From assembly GCF_002127225.1 (NCBI RefSeq), contig NZ_NFUR01000001.1, forward strand, positions 621,592 to 685,591: DNA of 64,000 nt, written 5' to 3'. Numbering within the stretch: position 1 is the first letter of the stretch; each line of letters starts with the position of its first letter. This document shows positions 27,548 through 39,000 of this stretch, piece after piece. The notes beneath the pieces are model-generated. The model saw only the letters and a list, made by a program, of their open reading frames with translations, was not told the DNA's origin and did not search any database. This stretch comes from Sphingomonas sp. IBVSS2 (GTDB lineage Bacteria > Pseudomonadota > Alphaproteobacteria > Sphingomonadales > Sphingomonadaceae). The translations under genes were made by a program, and so were the position numbers.

Positions 27548-27568
27548 ATACTATGTAGCACACAGTAT
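27548..27568 (-). promoter_or_regulatory. Probable PadR operator
   Basis: ATACTATGT-AGC-ACACAGTAT is a near-perfect inverted repeat (one mismatch per 9-base arm), 30 bases upstream of the padR start. A second palindrome GTGT-ATG-ACAC partly overlaps the region. This AT-rich island in GC-rich surroundings is typical of PadR binding sites; the assignment is inference. Confidence 0.65.
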
Positions 27569-27682
27569 ATGAGGCCGCAAGCGCTCTCGAGGATCGTTTC
27601 GCAGAGGTTCGCGATCCGGGGCGGCCCGCACTTGTTTCGCCGGTGCATGGCGCATGCGAACACAATCTGTTAGCGCGCATCC

Positions 27683-29962
27683 ATGCCCGTTTCCGCAGCC
27701 GCCTCGGCCCGTGAGATACTGACGCGCCTCCACGACGTGATGGCGTCGCGCAACCCGGCGCAATCGAAGCTCAATTCGGTGGTCAACATCATCGGCGAGG
27801 CGCTGTCGAGCGAGGTCTGCTCGATCTATCTGTTGCGCGAGGGGCTGCTCGAGCTGTTCGCGACGCGCGGCCTCGCGCAGGAGGCGGTCCACGTCACCAA
27901 GCTCGCGCTGGGCGAGGGTCTGGTCGGCACCATCGCCCAGAATGTGGAGACACTGAACCTCGACGAGGCCGAGCTGCATCCCGCCTTCGCCTATCGCCCC
28001 GAGACGGGCGAGGAGGCGTTCCACAGCTTTGCCGGCGTGCCGATCATCCGGCGCGAGCGGGCCGTGGGAGTGCTCGCCGTGCAGCATGCCGAATCGCGCC
28101 GCTACGAGAGCGAGGAGATCGAGGCGTTGCAGACCGTGGCGATGGTGCTTTCCGAATTGATCGCCAATGCCGATCTGATCGATCCGGCGAGTGGAGGCGG
28201 CTCCACCCGGCTCCAGTCGACCGCCCCCGAGCTGGGCCATGGCTTCAAGCTGGTCGACGGCATGGCCGCCGGCGTCGCGGTGTTCCACCAGCCGCGCATC
28301 GTGATCGAGCATACCGTCGCCGAGGATACCGAAGCGGAGCGCCACCGCGTCTATGCCGCGTTCGACAAGATGCGCGAGCAGATCGACCGGATGGCGAGCC
28401 AGGCCGAGTTCGGCGGCGGCGGCGAGCAGGACGAGATTCTCGCGACCTACAAGATGTTCGCCTATGACGAAGGCTGGTCGCGCCGGATCAACGAGGCGAT
28501 CGATTCGGGCCTCACCGCCGAGGCGGCGATCGAGCGCGTCCAGCAGCGCACCCGCCAGCGCATGCGCGAGATCGACGATCCGCTGCTGCGCGATCGGATG
28601 CACGATCTGGAGGATCTCTCCAACCGGCTGCTCCGCATCGTCTCGGGCCAGCTCGGCACCGCGGCGCAGATGGGGCTGCGGCAGGATTCGATCCTGATCG
28701 CGCGCAACCTCGGCCCGGCGGAACTGCTCGAATATGATCGCCGGCGCCTGAAGGGCGTGGTGCTGGAGGAAGGCTCGCTCACCGCGCACGTCACCATCGT
28801 CGCACGCGCCATGGGCGTGCCGGTGCTGGGGCGGGTCCGCAACATCCGCCAGATGATCGCCGAGGGCGACATGCTGCTGCTCGACACGAGCGAGGAGAGC
28901 CTGTTCGTCCGCCCCACCCAGGCGATGCAGGAGGCGTTCGAGGCCAAGCTCGAGCTCAGCCAGAAGCGCCGCGCCGCCTTCGCCCAGATGCGCGGCGTCG
29001 CTCCGGTGACGACCGATGGCCACCGCGTGACGGTGATGGTCAATGCCGGCCTGCGCGACGACATGGCCGCGCTCGACCTTACCGGCGCCGACGGCATCGG
29101 CCTGTTCCGCACCGAATTCCAGTTCCTGGTCTCGGCCACCCTGCCCCAGCGCGAGATGCAGCGCCGCCTCTACAAGGATGTGCTGGATGCGGCGGGGGAC
29201 CGCCCCGTCACCTTCCGCACCGTCGATATCGGCGGCGACAAGGCGCTGCCCTATCTCAACCATGACGAGGATGGCGAGGAAGAGAATCCCGCGATGGGCT
29301 GGCGGGCGCTGCGCCTCGCGCTCGATCGCGACGGCCTGATGAAGGCGCAGGCGCGCGCGCTGATCGAGGCCGGCGCCGGCCGCGCGCTCAACATCATGTT
29401 CCCGATGGTCTCGGAGCCCTGGGAGTTCGATGCGGCGCGCGAGCTGTTCGAGGCACAGCGCAGCTGGCTGGCCGCGCGCGGCCGCAAGATGCCGACCGAG
29501 ATCCGTTATGGCGCGATGCTCGAAGTGCCGGCGCTGGCGGAGGTGCTCGACCTGCTCCTGCCGCGGCTCGACTTCCTGTCGATCGGCACCAACGACCTCA
29601 CCCAGTTCCTGTTCGCCGCCGATCGCGCGCACCCCAAGCTGGCGCTGCGCTATGATTGGCTGAGCCCGTCGATCCTGCGCTTCCTAAAGCGCGTGGCGGA
29701 CCAGTGCCGGGCGGGCGGCGTGCCGGTGGGCGTGTGCGGCGAGATGGGCGGGCGGCCCCTGGAAGCGCTGGCGCTGCTCGGGCTCGGCATCGATCGCCTG
29801 TCGATCACGCCCGCCGCGGTGGGGCCGATCAAGGCGATGGTCCGCTCGGTCGATCGGGGCGCGCTGATGACGGCGATGGCCGGGATGCTGGCCGATCCGG
29901 GCAGCTCGCTGCGCGACCAGCTGGAGGCATGGGCGAGCGAACATTCCGTCGAACTGGCCTGA
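27683..29962 (+). CDS. ptsP: PEP-protein phosphotransferase PtsP (enzyme I-Ntr)
   Basis: First phosphotransferase of the nitrogen PTS, passing phosphate from PEP to NPr and then EIIA-Ntr. 759 residues. A GAF sensor domain (about 20-155, EVCSIYLLREGLLELFATRG) replaces the short N-terminus of sugar EI and is thought to sense nitrogen status. The phosphorylated His is at about 369 in EEGSLTAHVTIVARAMG. The PEP-binding barrel has GLFRTEFQFL, LSIGTNDLTQFLFAADR and VCGEMGGRPLEAL with the catalytic Cys. Divergent from padR. Confidence 0.96.
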   Translation: MPVSAAASAREILTRLHDVMASRNPAQSKLNSVVNIIGEALSSEVCSIYLLREGLLELFATRGLAQEAVHVTKLALGEGLVGTIAQNVETLNLDEAELHPAFAYRPETGEEAFHSFAGVPIIRRERAVGVLAVQHAESRRYESEEIEALQTVAMVLSELIANADLIDPASGGGSTRLQSTAPELGHGFKLVDGMAAGVAVFHQPRIVIEHTVAEDTEAERHRVYAAFDKMREQIDRMASQAEFGGGGEQDEILATYKMFAYDEGWSRRINEAIDSGLTAEAAIERVQQRTRQRMREIDDPLLRDRMHDLEDLSNRLLRIVSGQLGTAAQMGLRQDSILIARNLGPAELLEYDRRRLKGVVLEEGSLTAHVTIVARAMGVPVLGRVRNIRQMIAEGDMLLLDTSEESLFVRPTQAMQEAFEAKLELSQKRRAAFAQMRGVAPVTTDGHRVTVMVNAGLRDDMAALDLTGADGIGLFRTEFQFLVSATLPQREMQRRLYKDVLDAAGDRPVTFRTVDIGGDKALPYLNHDEDGEEENPAMGWRALRLALDRDGLMKAQARALIEAGAGRALNIMFPMVSEPWEFDAARELFEAQRSWLAARGRKMPTEIRYGAMLEVPALAEVLDLLLPRLDFLSIGTNDLTQFLFAADRAHPKLALRYDWLSPSILRFLKRVADQCRAGGVPVGVCGEMGGRPLEALALLGLGIDRLSITPAAVGPIKAMVRSVDRGALMTAMAGMLADPGSSLRDQLEAWASEHSVELA

Positions 29963-30071
29963 TCTGCCGGCAAAATCACCCTGGCCGGCGTTGACAGGCG
30001 GGGCTTGGTGAACGACAGCTTCAGCCGTCGGCGGGAGCAACGGGCGCAACCCTTCCGCCCGGAGAGTATGG

Positions 30072-30998
30072 ATGGAAGGCGAAGCCGCCGAAGACCCGAC
30101 CCTGTTTCCCGCCAGCGTGGGCGAGAAGCTGCGTGCCGCGCGCGAGGCCCAGGGCCTCGACCTTCCCGAGATCGCCGCGCGCACCCGCATTCCGCAGCGC
30201 CATCTCGAGGCGATCGAGAAGGGCAATTATGCCGGGCTTCCATCGATCACCTATGCGCTGGGCTTCGCCAAGGCCTATGCCCGCGCGGTCGGCGCCGACG
30301 AAGTGATGATCGCGCGCGAACTGCGCACCGAGCTCCACCGCAATCCCGAGCGCGCCGCGCCGGTGCCTGCCTATGAGACCAGCGATCCGGCGCGGGTGCC
30401 GCCGCGCGGGATCGTCATCTTCGGCGTCGTCCTGGCGCTGCTGCTGGTGGTGGGCGGGGTGCTCTATTACGGCACCGACCTGTTCCGCGGCAGCGCGCCC
30501 GCGCCCGAGACGCTGGCGACCGAGGAGCCGGTGGCGAACGCGGCCGACAATGCCAGCATCGCCAATGCCGCCGCACCCGTGGCGGCCGCCGGCGGCCAGG
30601 TCTCGCTGATCGCGCTCGATACCGTCTGGATCCGCGTCACCGATGCCAAGGGCACCAAGCTCGTCGAGAAGGAACTCGCGCCCGGCGAGCGCTACGACGT
30701 GCCGGCCGATGCCGATCATCCGCGCATCCGCACCGGCGGTCCCGAGAAGATCCAGGTGACGCTCAACGGCTCGAACGTGGATCCGCTCGGTCGCGCCGGC
30801 ACGACGGTGGATGTCGAGGTGAGCGCCGATGCGCTGCGCACCCGCGGCCAGCCGGGTGCCTCGCCGACGCCGGCCGCACCGGCCGCCGTGGGGCCGACCG
30901 CGCGCCGCGAGCGTCCGGCCGCGCGCCTCTCGGTCGCGACGCCGGCGCCGACGCCCGTCGAACCGGCTGCGACGAGCACTGGCAACAGCGCGCCGTAA
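30072..30998 (+). CDS. RodZ-like helix-turn-helix membrane protein (DUF4115)
   Basis: A 308-residue bitopic protein. Residues 15-85 form an HTH_25 domain (VGEKLRAAREAQGLDLPEIA, HLEAIEKGNYAGLPSITYAL). One membrane helix lies at about 116-136 (GIVIFGVVLALLLVVGGVLYY), and the periplasmic DUF4115 domain spans about 175-255 (LDTVWIRVTDAKGTKLVEKE). A disordered Pro/Ala tail ends the protein. This is the layout of RodZ, which links MreB to the envelope. In alphaproteobacteria the gene is often near cpoB-like or ispG genes. No catalytic role is expected. Confidence 0.85.
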   Translation: MEGEAAEDPTLFPASVGEKLRAAREAQGLDLPEIAARTRIPQRHLEAIEKGNYAGLPSITYALGFAKAYARAVGADEVMIARELRTELHRNPERAAPVPAYETSDPARVPPRGIVIFGVVLALLLVVGGVLYYGTDLFRGSAPAPETLATEEPVANAADNASIANAAAPVAAAGGQVSLIALDTVWIRVTDAKGTKLVEKELAPGERYDVPADADHPRIRTGGPEKIQVTLNGSNVDPLGRAGTTVDVEVSADALRTRGQPGASPTPAAPAAVGPTARRERPAARLSVATPAPTPVEPAATSTGNSAP

Positions 30999-31075
30999 GG
31001 ACTGGCGAGGCGTGCGGCCTCCCGGCTATAGCGGACGAATTCTCCATGTCTGACCTGCACCGGGGGGTGTGATCG

Positions 31076-32044
31076 ATGCGTTTTCTTCTTGCCGCCACTG
31101 CAATGGCCATCGTCTTCGGCGCCGGCACCGCCCAGGCCCAGGATTCCGCGCTCTCCGGGCGCGTCGACCGGCTCGAGCGCGAGATGCGCGCCGTGCAGCG
31201 CAAGGTGTTCCCGGGCGGCGCCGGCCAGACGGTGGAGCCGCAGATCACGCCCGAGACCAGCACCAGCGTGCCCGGCACGCCGTCGGGCACGCCGCTGATC
31301 GACCTGACCCAGCGCGTCACCGCGATCGAGGAGCAGCTGCGCACGCTCACCGGCCAGGTCGAGCAGGGCCAGTATCGCCTGCGCCAGCTCGAGGATGCCT
31401 TCGCCGCCTATAAGCGCGGCACCGATGCGCGCATCAAGGGGATCGAGGACCGGGCGACCGCCAATGCCGCGCTGGGCGGCGAGGACACGACGGTGCCGGG
31501 CGATACCGCCGGCGCGGCGATCCGCCCGCCCGCGACCGGCACGCGCCCGGCCACGCCGCCTCCGGCCGCGGGCACCACGACGCCCGCCACGCCCAAGCCC
31601 ACCGGCACGCGCGCCCAGCAGGTGGCGGCGATCGAGAAGCCCAATACGGGCGATCCCGCCGAGGACGGCTATACCTATGGCTTCCGCCTGTGGCAGGCGA
31701 AGCTCTATCCGGAGGCGCGCCGCGAGCTCGAGGCGGTGGCGACCAAATATCCGACGCATCGCCGCGCCAGCTATTCGCAGAACCTGCTCGGCCGCGCCTA
31801 TCTCGATAGCGGCGCGCCCAGCCTGGCGGCGGTGGCCTTTTACGAGAATTACAAGAAGAACCCCAAGGGCGAGCGGGCGCCCGACAGCCTCTATTATCTA
31901 GCCCAGGCGCTCATCAAGCTGAAGAAGCCCGCCACCGAGGTCTGCAAGGTCTATACCGAGCTCGACCAGCTATATGGCGACAAGCTTTCGATCGAGATGA
32001 AGACCGGCGTGGCGGAGGGCCGTGCAAGCCAGAAGTGCAAGTGA
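31076..32044 (+). CDS. cpoB: Cell division coordinator CpoB-like (YbgF) periplasmic TPR protein
   Basis: A 322-residue secreted protein: signal peptide (1-22, cleavage after AQAQ) and a coiled-coil region (about 25-130, SGRVDRLEREMRAVQRKV, LRQLEDAFAAYKRG) that trimerises in relatives. Then come a Thr/Pro/Ala linker (about 145-190) and C-terminal TPR repeats (LWQAKLYPEARRELEAVATKYP, LGRAYLDSGAPSLAAVAFYE, split). CpoB couples outer membrane constriction to peptidoglycan synthesis with Tol-Pal. Its end overlaps tilS by 23 bases. The tol-pal genes are not in this window. Confidence 0.85.
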   Translation: MRFLLAATAMAIVFGAGTAQAQDSALSGRVDRLEREMRAVQRKVFPGGAGQTVEPQITPETSTSVPGTPSGTPLIDLTQRVTAIEEQLRTLTGQVEQGQYRLRQLEDAFAAYKRGTDARIKGIEDRATANAALGGEDTTVPGDTAGAAIRPPATGTRPATPPPAAGTTTPATPKPTGTRAQQVAAIEKPNTGDPAEDGYTYGFRLWQAKLYPEARRELEAVATKYPTHRRASYSQNLLGRAYLDSGAPSLAAVAFYENYKKNPKGERAPDSLYYLAQALIKLKKPATEVCKVYTELDQLYGDKLSIEMKTGVAEGRASQKCK

Positions 32045-33023
32045 CCGGCCGGCGCCCGACCGGGAGAAGGTCGAGCGCTTCCGCCGGGATTGCGAGGCGC
32101 TGACCGGCGGCGCCCTCGGCGAGGGGCGCCCTCTGGCCCTGGCCGTCTCGGGCGGGGCGGACAGCCTGGCGCTGCTCCTGCTCGCCCATGCGGCCTTTCC
32201 CGGTGCGGTGGTCGCGGCGACCGTCGATCATGGCCTGCGCCCGGAAGCGGCGCAGGAAGCGATGCTCGTCCGGCAGCTATGTGATCGGATCGAGGTCCCG
32301 CACGAGACGCTTGCCGGGGAAATGCCCGTTGCCGGCAATCTCCAGCAGGGCGCGCGGGCGCTGCGCTATGCGCTGCTCGCCGATTGGGCGGCGGGCCGGG
32401 CCGCCTGGCTCGCGACGGCGCACCAGCAGGACGATGTCGCCGAGACCTTCCTGATGCGGGCCCGGCGCGGTGCGGGCGTGGGCGGGCTGGCCGCGATGGC
32501 GGCGGCGCGGCCGCTCGGCGGCGTCACGCTGATCCGCCCGCTGCTCCACTGGACGCGGGCGGAACTGGAGGCGCTCGTCGCGGATGCGGGGATCGTGCCG
32601 GTGCGCGATCCCTCCAACGCCGATCCGCGCTTCGATCGCGCCCGCATCCGCGCCTTGCTGGCACGGGCGGGGGAATTGCCCGCCGATCGGCTTGCCGCCG
32701 CCGCGCGCAACCTGCGCGATGCCGAGGACGCGCTGGCCTGGATCGCCGATCGCGAATGGCGCGCGCGCGCGGTGGCCGAGGGCGGTGCGGTTGCGCTCGA
32801 TCCCGGCGGCCTGCCCCGCGAACTCCGCCGCCGCCTCGTCGAGCGGGCGGTGGCGACCGTCCGCGCCGCGCACGGCCTCGGCCCCGATTGGCGGGAGACC
32901 GGGCTCGACCCGCTGCTCGCCGCGCTCGATGCCGGAGGCACCGGTACGATTGCGGAAGTGATCGGGAAGGCGAAGGCTGCTATCTGGCATTTCGCGCTGG
33001 CGCCACCGCGTCGATCACACTGA
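32022..33023 (+). CDS. tilS: tRNA(Ile)-lysidine synthase TilS
   Basis: Adds lysine to C34 of the tRNA-Ile anticodon so that AUA is read; essential in most bacteria. The P-loop [17 protein letters not shown] lies at about 42-58, with VDHGLRPEA and [16 protein letters not shown] following. 333 residues, on the short side because the C-terminal domains of E. coli TilS are reduced. GTG start at 32022 within the cpoB end. The order cpoB-tilS-ftsH is common in proteobacteria. Confidence 0.95.
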   Translation: MQARSASDRPAPDREKVERFRRDCEALTGGALGEGRPLALAVSGGADSLALLLLAHAAFPGAVVAATVDHGLRPEAAQEAMLVRQLCDRIEVPHETLAGEMPVAGNLQQGARALRYALLADWAAGRAAWLATAHQQDDVAETFLMRARRGAGVGGLAAMAAARPLGGVTLIRPLLHWTRAELEALVADAGIVPVRDPSNADPRFDRARIRALLARAGELPADRLAAAARNLRDAEDALAWIADREWRARAVAEGGAVALDPGGLPRELRRRLVERAVATVRAAHGLGPDWRETGLDPLLAALDAGGTGTIAEVIGKAKAAIWHFALAPPRRSH

Positions 33024-33091
33024 TCGACGCTGTTCCATTGCCATTAACTTGGCCGTGCCTATCTTGGGCAGCGGAAAGGTACCGAATCCGC

Positions 33092-35053
<1,962 letters not shown>

Positions 35054-35076
35054 GCCGGACGATCGGCCGGAACGAA

Positions 35077-35110
35077 AACCCTCTCCCGAGCGATCGGGGG
35101 AGGGTTTTTC
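35077..35110 (+). terminator. Rho-independent terminator after ftsH
   Basis: ACCCTCTCCC / GGGGGAGGGT forms a strong stem around the loop GAGCGATC (approximately), followed by TTTTTCTTT. It starts 24 bases after the ftsH stop. Confidence 0.88.
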
Positions 35111-35123
35111 TTTGGAGGGAATG

Positions 35124-35348
35124 TCAGGCGTTGGGGCGTTTCGTCTGTCCGTCCGCTTCCCGGAAACCTTCCCGTATCTCATGCTCGATCTGGAGTGTGG
35201 ACAGCCGATCCTCGAAATCCCGAAGCGCGGCCATCTCATATTCGATGAAGCCGACGCAGCCCCAGCAATCACCGCCGCAATCGGCGGACAGGAGATCGTC
35301 CTGCACGTCGAGCGGGCGCTTGCAGATATGGCAGGCCCCCGCTGCCAT
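35124..35348 (-). CDS. Small cysteine-rich protein, probably zinc-binding
   Basis: A 74-residue protein. CHICKRPLD (C6, C9) and ADCGGDCWGCVGFIE (three Cys near 23-31) give a zinc-ribbon-like set. The same layout (C-x2-C then SADCGGDCWGC) recurs in small uncharacterised proteobacterial proteins that I have seen before. There is no membrane segment. It lies between the ftsH terminator and the DUF3667 gene, same strand as the latter and 28 bases downstream of it, so it may share that transcript. Confidence 0.65.
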   Translation of the reverse strand: MAAGACHICKRPLDVQDDLLSADCGGDCWGCVGFIEYEMAALRDFEDRLSTLQIEHEIREGFREADGQTKRPNA

Positions 35349-35376
35349 CCTCAGCGATCCCTTCGCGGCGCCTGGC

Positions 35377-36453
35377 TCACCCGAACAGCCCCAGCGCCAC
35401 CAGGATCAGCACGAAGATCGCCAGGATCCAGGTGATGAAGAAGGTCAGCACCCAGGCGCGCATGAACGCCGAGAACCAGCCCAGCTGATAGGCCTGTTGG
35501 AGCTGGCGCGTCACATGGACGAAAGGAAGCGCGAGCGCCGCCACCGCCAGCCAGCCGCCGCCCAGCCCGGCCGCGGCGACGATCGCCACCACGATGTAGA
35601 AGAGCGACATGAACGTGATCGAATAGGTGACGAACACCGCATGATCGTAGAGCTTGTATTGCCGCTTCCAGAAGAACAGCGCCCATAGGAACGGCACCGA
35701 GAGCGGGATCAGCAGCCAGGAGAATTTGTAGCTGGCCGACTGGAGCTTGTACATCATCAGCGCCGGGTTCTTCTGCCACTTCTCGATGCCGTGATCGAGC
35801 GCGTGCCAGCCGGTATGGGCTTGCGCGGCCGACGCGTCGAGATGGCCGCCGCCCAGCGACTTCGCCGCCTTGTCGAGCCCGGCCAGCCCCTGCTGGGCAT
35901 CGGCAATGCGCTCGCGATACTCGGCCTTGTCCTCCTCGTCGGTGGCCGCGGCGAGCTTTCGCTGCGCCTTGTCGAGCTTGGCCTGCGTATCCTTGCGGGC
36001 ATAGTCGATCGCGGCGAAGGGCTTCATGTTGCCGGCATTGAGCTCGGTCGGCGCCGAAATCCCCACCCAGGAAAAGACCGCGAACATCGCGAAGACCGAA
36101 AAGAGGAAGATCGCCATCGGCGATACGAAGCGCGCGCGCTCGCCGGCGATGTAGCGCCGCGTCAGCTCGCCGGGCCGCCAGGCGAGCATCGGCAGAGTGC
36201 GCCACAGCTTGCCCTCGAAATGGAAGACGCCGTGCAGGATGTCGTGCCCGATCGCCGAAAGCGAGCGATGGACATGCCCCGCCTGGCCGCAATTATGACA
36301 ATGCGATCCGATCAGCGCCGTGCCGCAATTGAGGCACAGGCCGTGCCCGTCATCGCCCGCCGCGCCATGCCCTTCGCCCGCCCGCGGCTCGACCGCGCGG
36401 CCGAGCAACGCCCCCGTCGCCAGTTCCCCGGCTGCTTCGATTCCCCCCGACAT
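35377..36453 (-). CDS. DUF3667 family membrane protein
   Basis: A 358-residue protein. Near residues 40-55 it has CLNCGTAL and CHNCGQAG, a double C-x2-C zinc ribbon. The family segment [21 protein letters not shown] and [20 protein letters not shown] follows, characteristic of DUF3667. Membrane helices are at about 100-120 and three or four more near the C-terminus (about 230-355), separated by a charged helical region rich in Lys, Ala and Glu. Function unknown. ATG 36453 is preferred over GTG 36483. Confidence 0.85.
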   Translation of the reverse strand: MSGGIEAAGELATGALLGRAVEPRAGEGHGAAGDDGHGLCLNCGTALIGSHCHNCGQAGHVHRSLSAIGHDILHGVFHFEGKLWRTLPMLAWRPGELTRRYIAGERARFVSPMAIFLFSVFAMFAVFSWVGISAPTELNAGNMKPFAAIDYARKDTQAKLDKAQRKLAAATDEEDKAEYRERIADAQQGLAGLDKAAKSLGGGHLDASAAQAHTGWHALDHGIEKWQKNPALMMYKLQSASYKFSWLLIPLSVPFLWALFFWKRQYKLYDHAVFVTYSITFMSLFYIVVAIVAAAGLGGGWLAVAALALPFVHVTRQLQQAYQLGWFSAFMRAWVLTFFITWILAIFVLILVALGLFG

Positions 36454-36503
36454 GGCGCCGGACCTATCAGCTTGATCTTGCACGTGCTAGGCGCAAGCGC
36501 AGC

Positions 36504-37757
36504 ATGACCGACACCGCAGCCCTGATCGCCCGGATGGCCCAACGCGCCCGTCGCGCCGCGGTGCAGCTCGCCGCCATGCCGACCCCGGCCAAGGCCGCCG
36601 CGCTGCGCGCCGCCGCCGCCGCGATCCGGGCCGATACCCAGGCTATCCAGGCTGCCAATGCCGAGGATATGGCCGCTGCCGAAGCCGATGGCCTGTCGGG
36701 CGCGCTGCTCGATCGCCTGAAGCTCGATGCCGGGCGGATCGAGGCCATGGCCGCCGGCGTCGAGGCGGTGGCCGCGCTCGCCGATCCGGTCGGCGACGTG
36801 ATCGACCGGGTCGAGCGGCCCAATGGCCTGGTGCTCACCCGCGTTCGCGTGCCGATCGGCGTGATCGGCATCATCTATGAGAGCCGGCCCAACGTCACCG
36901 CCGATGCCGGCGCGCTCTGCGCCATGGCGGGCAATGCCGCGATCCTGCGCGGCGGCTCGGAAGCGATCCGCTCGAACCGCGCGATCCATGCGGCGCTCGC
37001 GCGTGGCCTGGCCGAGGGCGGCATGCCCGAGGATGCGGTGCAGCTCGTCCCCGTCACCGATCGCGCCGCGGTCGGCGCGATGCTCGTCGCCGAGGGGGCG
37101 ATCGACATGATCGTGCCGCGTGGCGGCAAGAGCCTGGTCGCCCGCGTCCAGGCGGAGGCGCGCGTCCCCGTGCTCGCCCATCTCGACGGGCTCAACCACA
37201 CCTATATCGACGGTGCCGCCGATCCCGCCATGGCGCGGGATCTCGCGCGCAATGCCAAGATGCGCCGCACCGGCATTTGCGGCGCCACCGAGACGCTGCT
37301 GATCGACCGTGGCTTCGCCGATCCGCGGCCCGTGCTGGCCGCGCTGGCCGATGCCGGCTGCGAACTGCGCGGCGATGCGGAGATCCGGGCGATCGAGCCG
37401 CGCGCGGTCGCCGCCAATGCCGAGGATTGGGACACCGAATATCTCGATTCGATCCTGTCGGTTAAGCTGGTCGACGGGGTGGATGCGGCGATGGCGCACA
37501 TCGCCGCGCACGGCTCGCATCACACCGACGCGATCGTCACCGCCGACGCTGCCGTTGCCGAGCGCTTCCTGGCGCAGGTCGACAGCGCGATCGTGATGTG
37601 GAACGCCTCCACCCAGTTCGCGGATGGCGGCGAGTTCGGCTTGGGCGCCGAGATCGGCATCTCCACCGGCCGCCTCCACGCGCGCGGACCCGTGGCGCTC
37701 GAAGGGCTGACGACCTATAAATGGGTGGTGCGCGGCACGGGCCAGGCGCGGCCTTGA
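36504..37757 (+). CDS. proA: Glutamate-5-semialdehyde dehydrogenase (gamma-glutamyl phosphate reductase)
   Basis: Second step of proline synthesis: NADPH reduction of gamma-glutamyl phosphate. 417 residues, normal. Conserved regions: [19 protein letters not shown] (about 118-136), VPRGGKSLV, and the catalytic Cys in [12 protein letters not shown] (about 260). The end [20 protein letters not shown] is diagnostic. It is followed by the TA operator only 5 bases past the stop, then a gene chain that normally continues proA-nadD-rsfS-rlmH. Confidence 0.97.
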   Translation: MTDTAALIARMAQRARRAAVQLAAMPTPAKAAALRAAAAAIRADTQAIQAANAEDMAAAEADGLSGALLDRLKLDAGRIEAMAAGVEAVAALADPVGDVIDRVERPNGLVLTRVRVPIGVIGIIYESRPNVTADAGALCAMAGNAAILRGGSEAIRSNRAIHAALARGLAEGGMPEDAVQLVPVTDRAAVGAMLVAEGAIDMIVPRGGKSLVARVQAEARVPVLAHLDGLNHTYIDGAADPAMARDLARNAKMRRTGICGATETLLIDRGFADPRPVLAALADAGCELRGDAEIRAIEPRAVAANAEDWDTEYLDSILSVKLVDGVDAAMAHIAAHGSHHTDAIVTADAAVAERFLAQVDSAIVMWNASTQFADGGEFGLGAEIGISTGRLHARGPVALEGLTTYKWVVRGTGQARP

Positions 37758-37761
37758 ACTC

Positions 37762-37781
37762 TTGAATACGAATGTATACAA
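37762..37781. promoter_or_regulatory. Probable autoregulatory operator of the ParDE-type cassette
   Basis: TTGAATAC-GAAT-GTATACAA is an inverted repeat with one mismatch per 8-base arm, ending 7 bases before the antitoxin start codon. Ribbon-helix-helix antitoxins bind such sites with their toxin partner. AT-rich in a GC-rich setting. Function inferred. Confidence 0.65.
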
Positions 37782-37788
37782 TAGTGGC

Positions 37789-38052
37789 ATGAGCAAATCC
37801 GCCGTCGTTACCGCGCGTCTCGATCACGAGACGCTGGACCTTGTCGACAAGGTTGCGGCCGCGCAGGGTCGAACCCGTGCCGATTTCGCTGCCGAGGCGA
37901 TCCGGCGCGTTGCGGAGAGTGAAGCCGACTTCATGGCCTTTGTGCAGGTGGGGATCGATGCCGCCGAGCGCGATGAAGTCGTGCCGCATGCCGAAGTCAT
38001 GGCGGAACTCGAGCAGATGATCGAAAAGCACCGGGCTCGATGCCGGCCCTGA
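37789..38052 (+). CDS. Ribbon-helix-helix antitoxin (ParD/CopG-like)
   Basis: An 87-residue protein. The N-terminal KSAVVTARLDHETLDLVDKV, then GRTRADFAAEAIRR, is a ribbon-helix-helix DNA-binding fold (about 3-45). The acidic C-terminal helix (SEADFMAFVQVGIDAAERDE) would wrap the toxin. The gene is followed by the ParE-like toxin with a 13-base overlap. ATG 37789 is used because an upstream TTG would lie inside the operator. Expected to repress its own operon. Confidence 0.87.
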   Translation: MSKSAVVTARLDHETLDLVDKVAAAQGRTRADFAAEAIRRVAESEADFMAFVQVGIDAAERDEVVPHAEVMAELEQMIEKHRARCRP

Positions 38053-38327
38053 TCTGGACGGTACCTGCACGGGATGACATTCGCAGGATTGAAGCCTGGC
38101 TCGATGAGAATGCGACGCCTGGTTCCGCCGTCGCGACGCTGACGGCGATCTATCGTCGCGCCGCATTTCTCGCGAATTTTCCCCGGTCGGGACGCCCGTT
38201 GAAGAATGGTCTGCGGGTTCTGCGCGTCCTCGATACGCCGCACGTGATCCTGTACCGCGCGACGGAAGCGGCAGTGCAGGTTCTGCGCGTGCATCATGAG
38301 CGCGAAGACTGGCTGGTCGAGCCATGA
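38040..38327 (+). CDS. ParE/RelE superfamily toxin
   Basis: A 95-residue protein of the RelE/ParE fold: LIWTVPARDDIRRIEAWLDE at the start, FPRSGRPLKNGLRVLRV in the middle and VILYRATEAAVQVLRVHHERED at the end. ParE members inhibit gyrase, RelE members cut mRNA; the R-HHERxDW ending fits ParE more closely. The gene overlaps both the antitoxin (13 bases) and nadD (4 bases), so an essential metabolic gene is translated right behind the toxin. Confidence 0.88.
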   Translation: MPALIWTVPARDDIRRIEAWLDENATPGSAVATLTAIYRRAAFLANFPRSGRPLKNGLRVLRVLDTPHVILYRATEAAVQVLRVHHEREDWLVEP

Positions 38328-38992
38328 AGCGCATCGGCCTGCTCGGCGGCTCGTTCAATCCGGCGCACCTGGGACATCGCAAGCTCTCGCTCCACGCCGT
38401 CCGCGCGCTGGGGCTCGACGAGGTGTGGTGGCTCGTCTCGCCGGGCAATCCGCTGAAGGACAAGGCCGGCATGGCGCCGTTCAAGGCGCGCATGGCCTCG
38501 GCCCAGCGCATGGCGCGGCATGCGCCGATCCGCGTGTCGGACATCGAGAAGCGGATCAAGACCCGCTACACCGCCGACACGATCCGCAAATTGCCGCGGC
38601 TCTTCCCGCGCCATCGCTTCATCTGGCTGATGGGGGCGGACAATCTGGCCCAGTTCCACAAATGGGAGCGCTGGCGCGATATTGCCGAGCAGGTTCCGAT
38701 TGCGGTGATCGCGCGTCCGGGGTATGATCGCGAGGCCCATGCAAGTCCTGCAATGGGTTGGCTGCGGCGCGCTGTGCGGCCCGCAGGCCAGGCGAAGAAC
38801 TGGACGCGTTGGAGATTGCCGGCCCTCGTGCTGTTGCGCTTCCGCCCCGATCCGACTTCGGCGACGAGCCTTCGGGCCGCCGATCCCGCCTGGCACCGGC
38901 GTTATGCGGGTGCCCGTCAAAGTGTAACTTTGATGGGAGAAGCTACCGCGTCGTCTCCACAACAAATTCGCACAGACAAGTTGCAACCCTAG
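38324..38992 (+). CDS. nadD: Nicotinate-nucleotide adenylyltransferase NadD
   Basis: Makes nicotinate adenine dinucleotide from NaMN and ATP, an essential step of NAD synthesis. 222 residues. GGSFNPAHLGHRKLS at 7-21 includes the adenylyltransferase H-x-G-H motif. FIWLMGADNLAQFHKWERW and the KTRYTADTI stretch are diagnostic for NadD; the usual ISSTxxR motif near the C-terminus is only weakly visible. ATG overlaps the ParE-like stop (ATGA). Confidence 0.94.
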   Translation: MKRIGLLGGSFNPAHLGHRKLSLHAVRALGLDEVWWLVSPGNPLKDKAGMAPFKARMASAQRMARHAPIRVSDIEKRIKTRYTADTIRKLPRLFPRHRFIWLMGADNLAQFHKWERWRDIAEQVPIAVIARPGYDREAHASPAMGWLRRAVRPAGQAKNWTRWRLPALVLLRFRPDPTSATSLRAADPAWHRRYAGARQSVTLMGEATASSPQQIRTDKLQP

Positions 38993-39000
38993 GAGGCCCC

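Noticed and set aside
27551..29632. A 693-codon minus-strand open frame opposite ptsP
   Set aside because: Antisense shadow of ptsP; no motif and no plausible start site.
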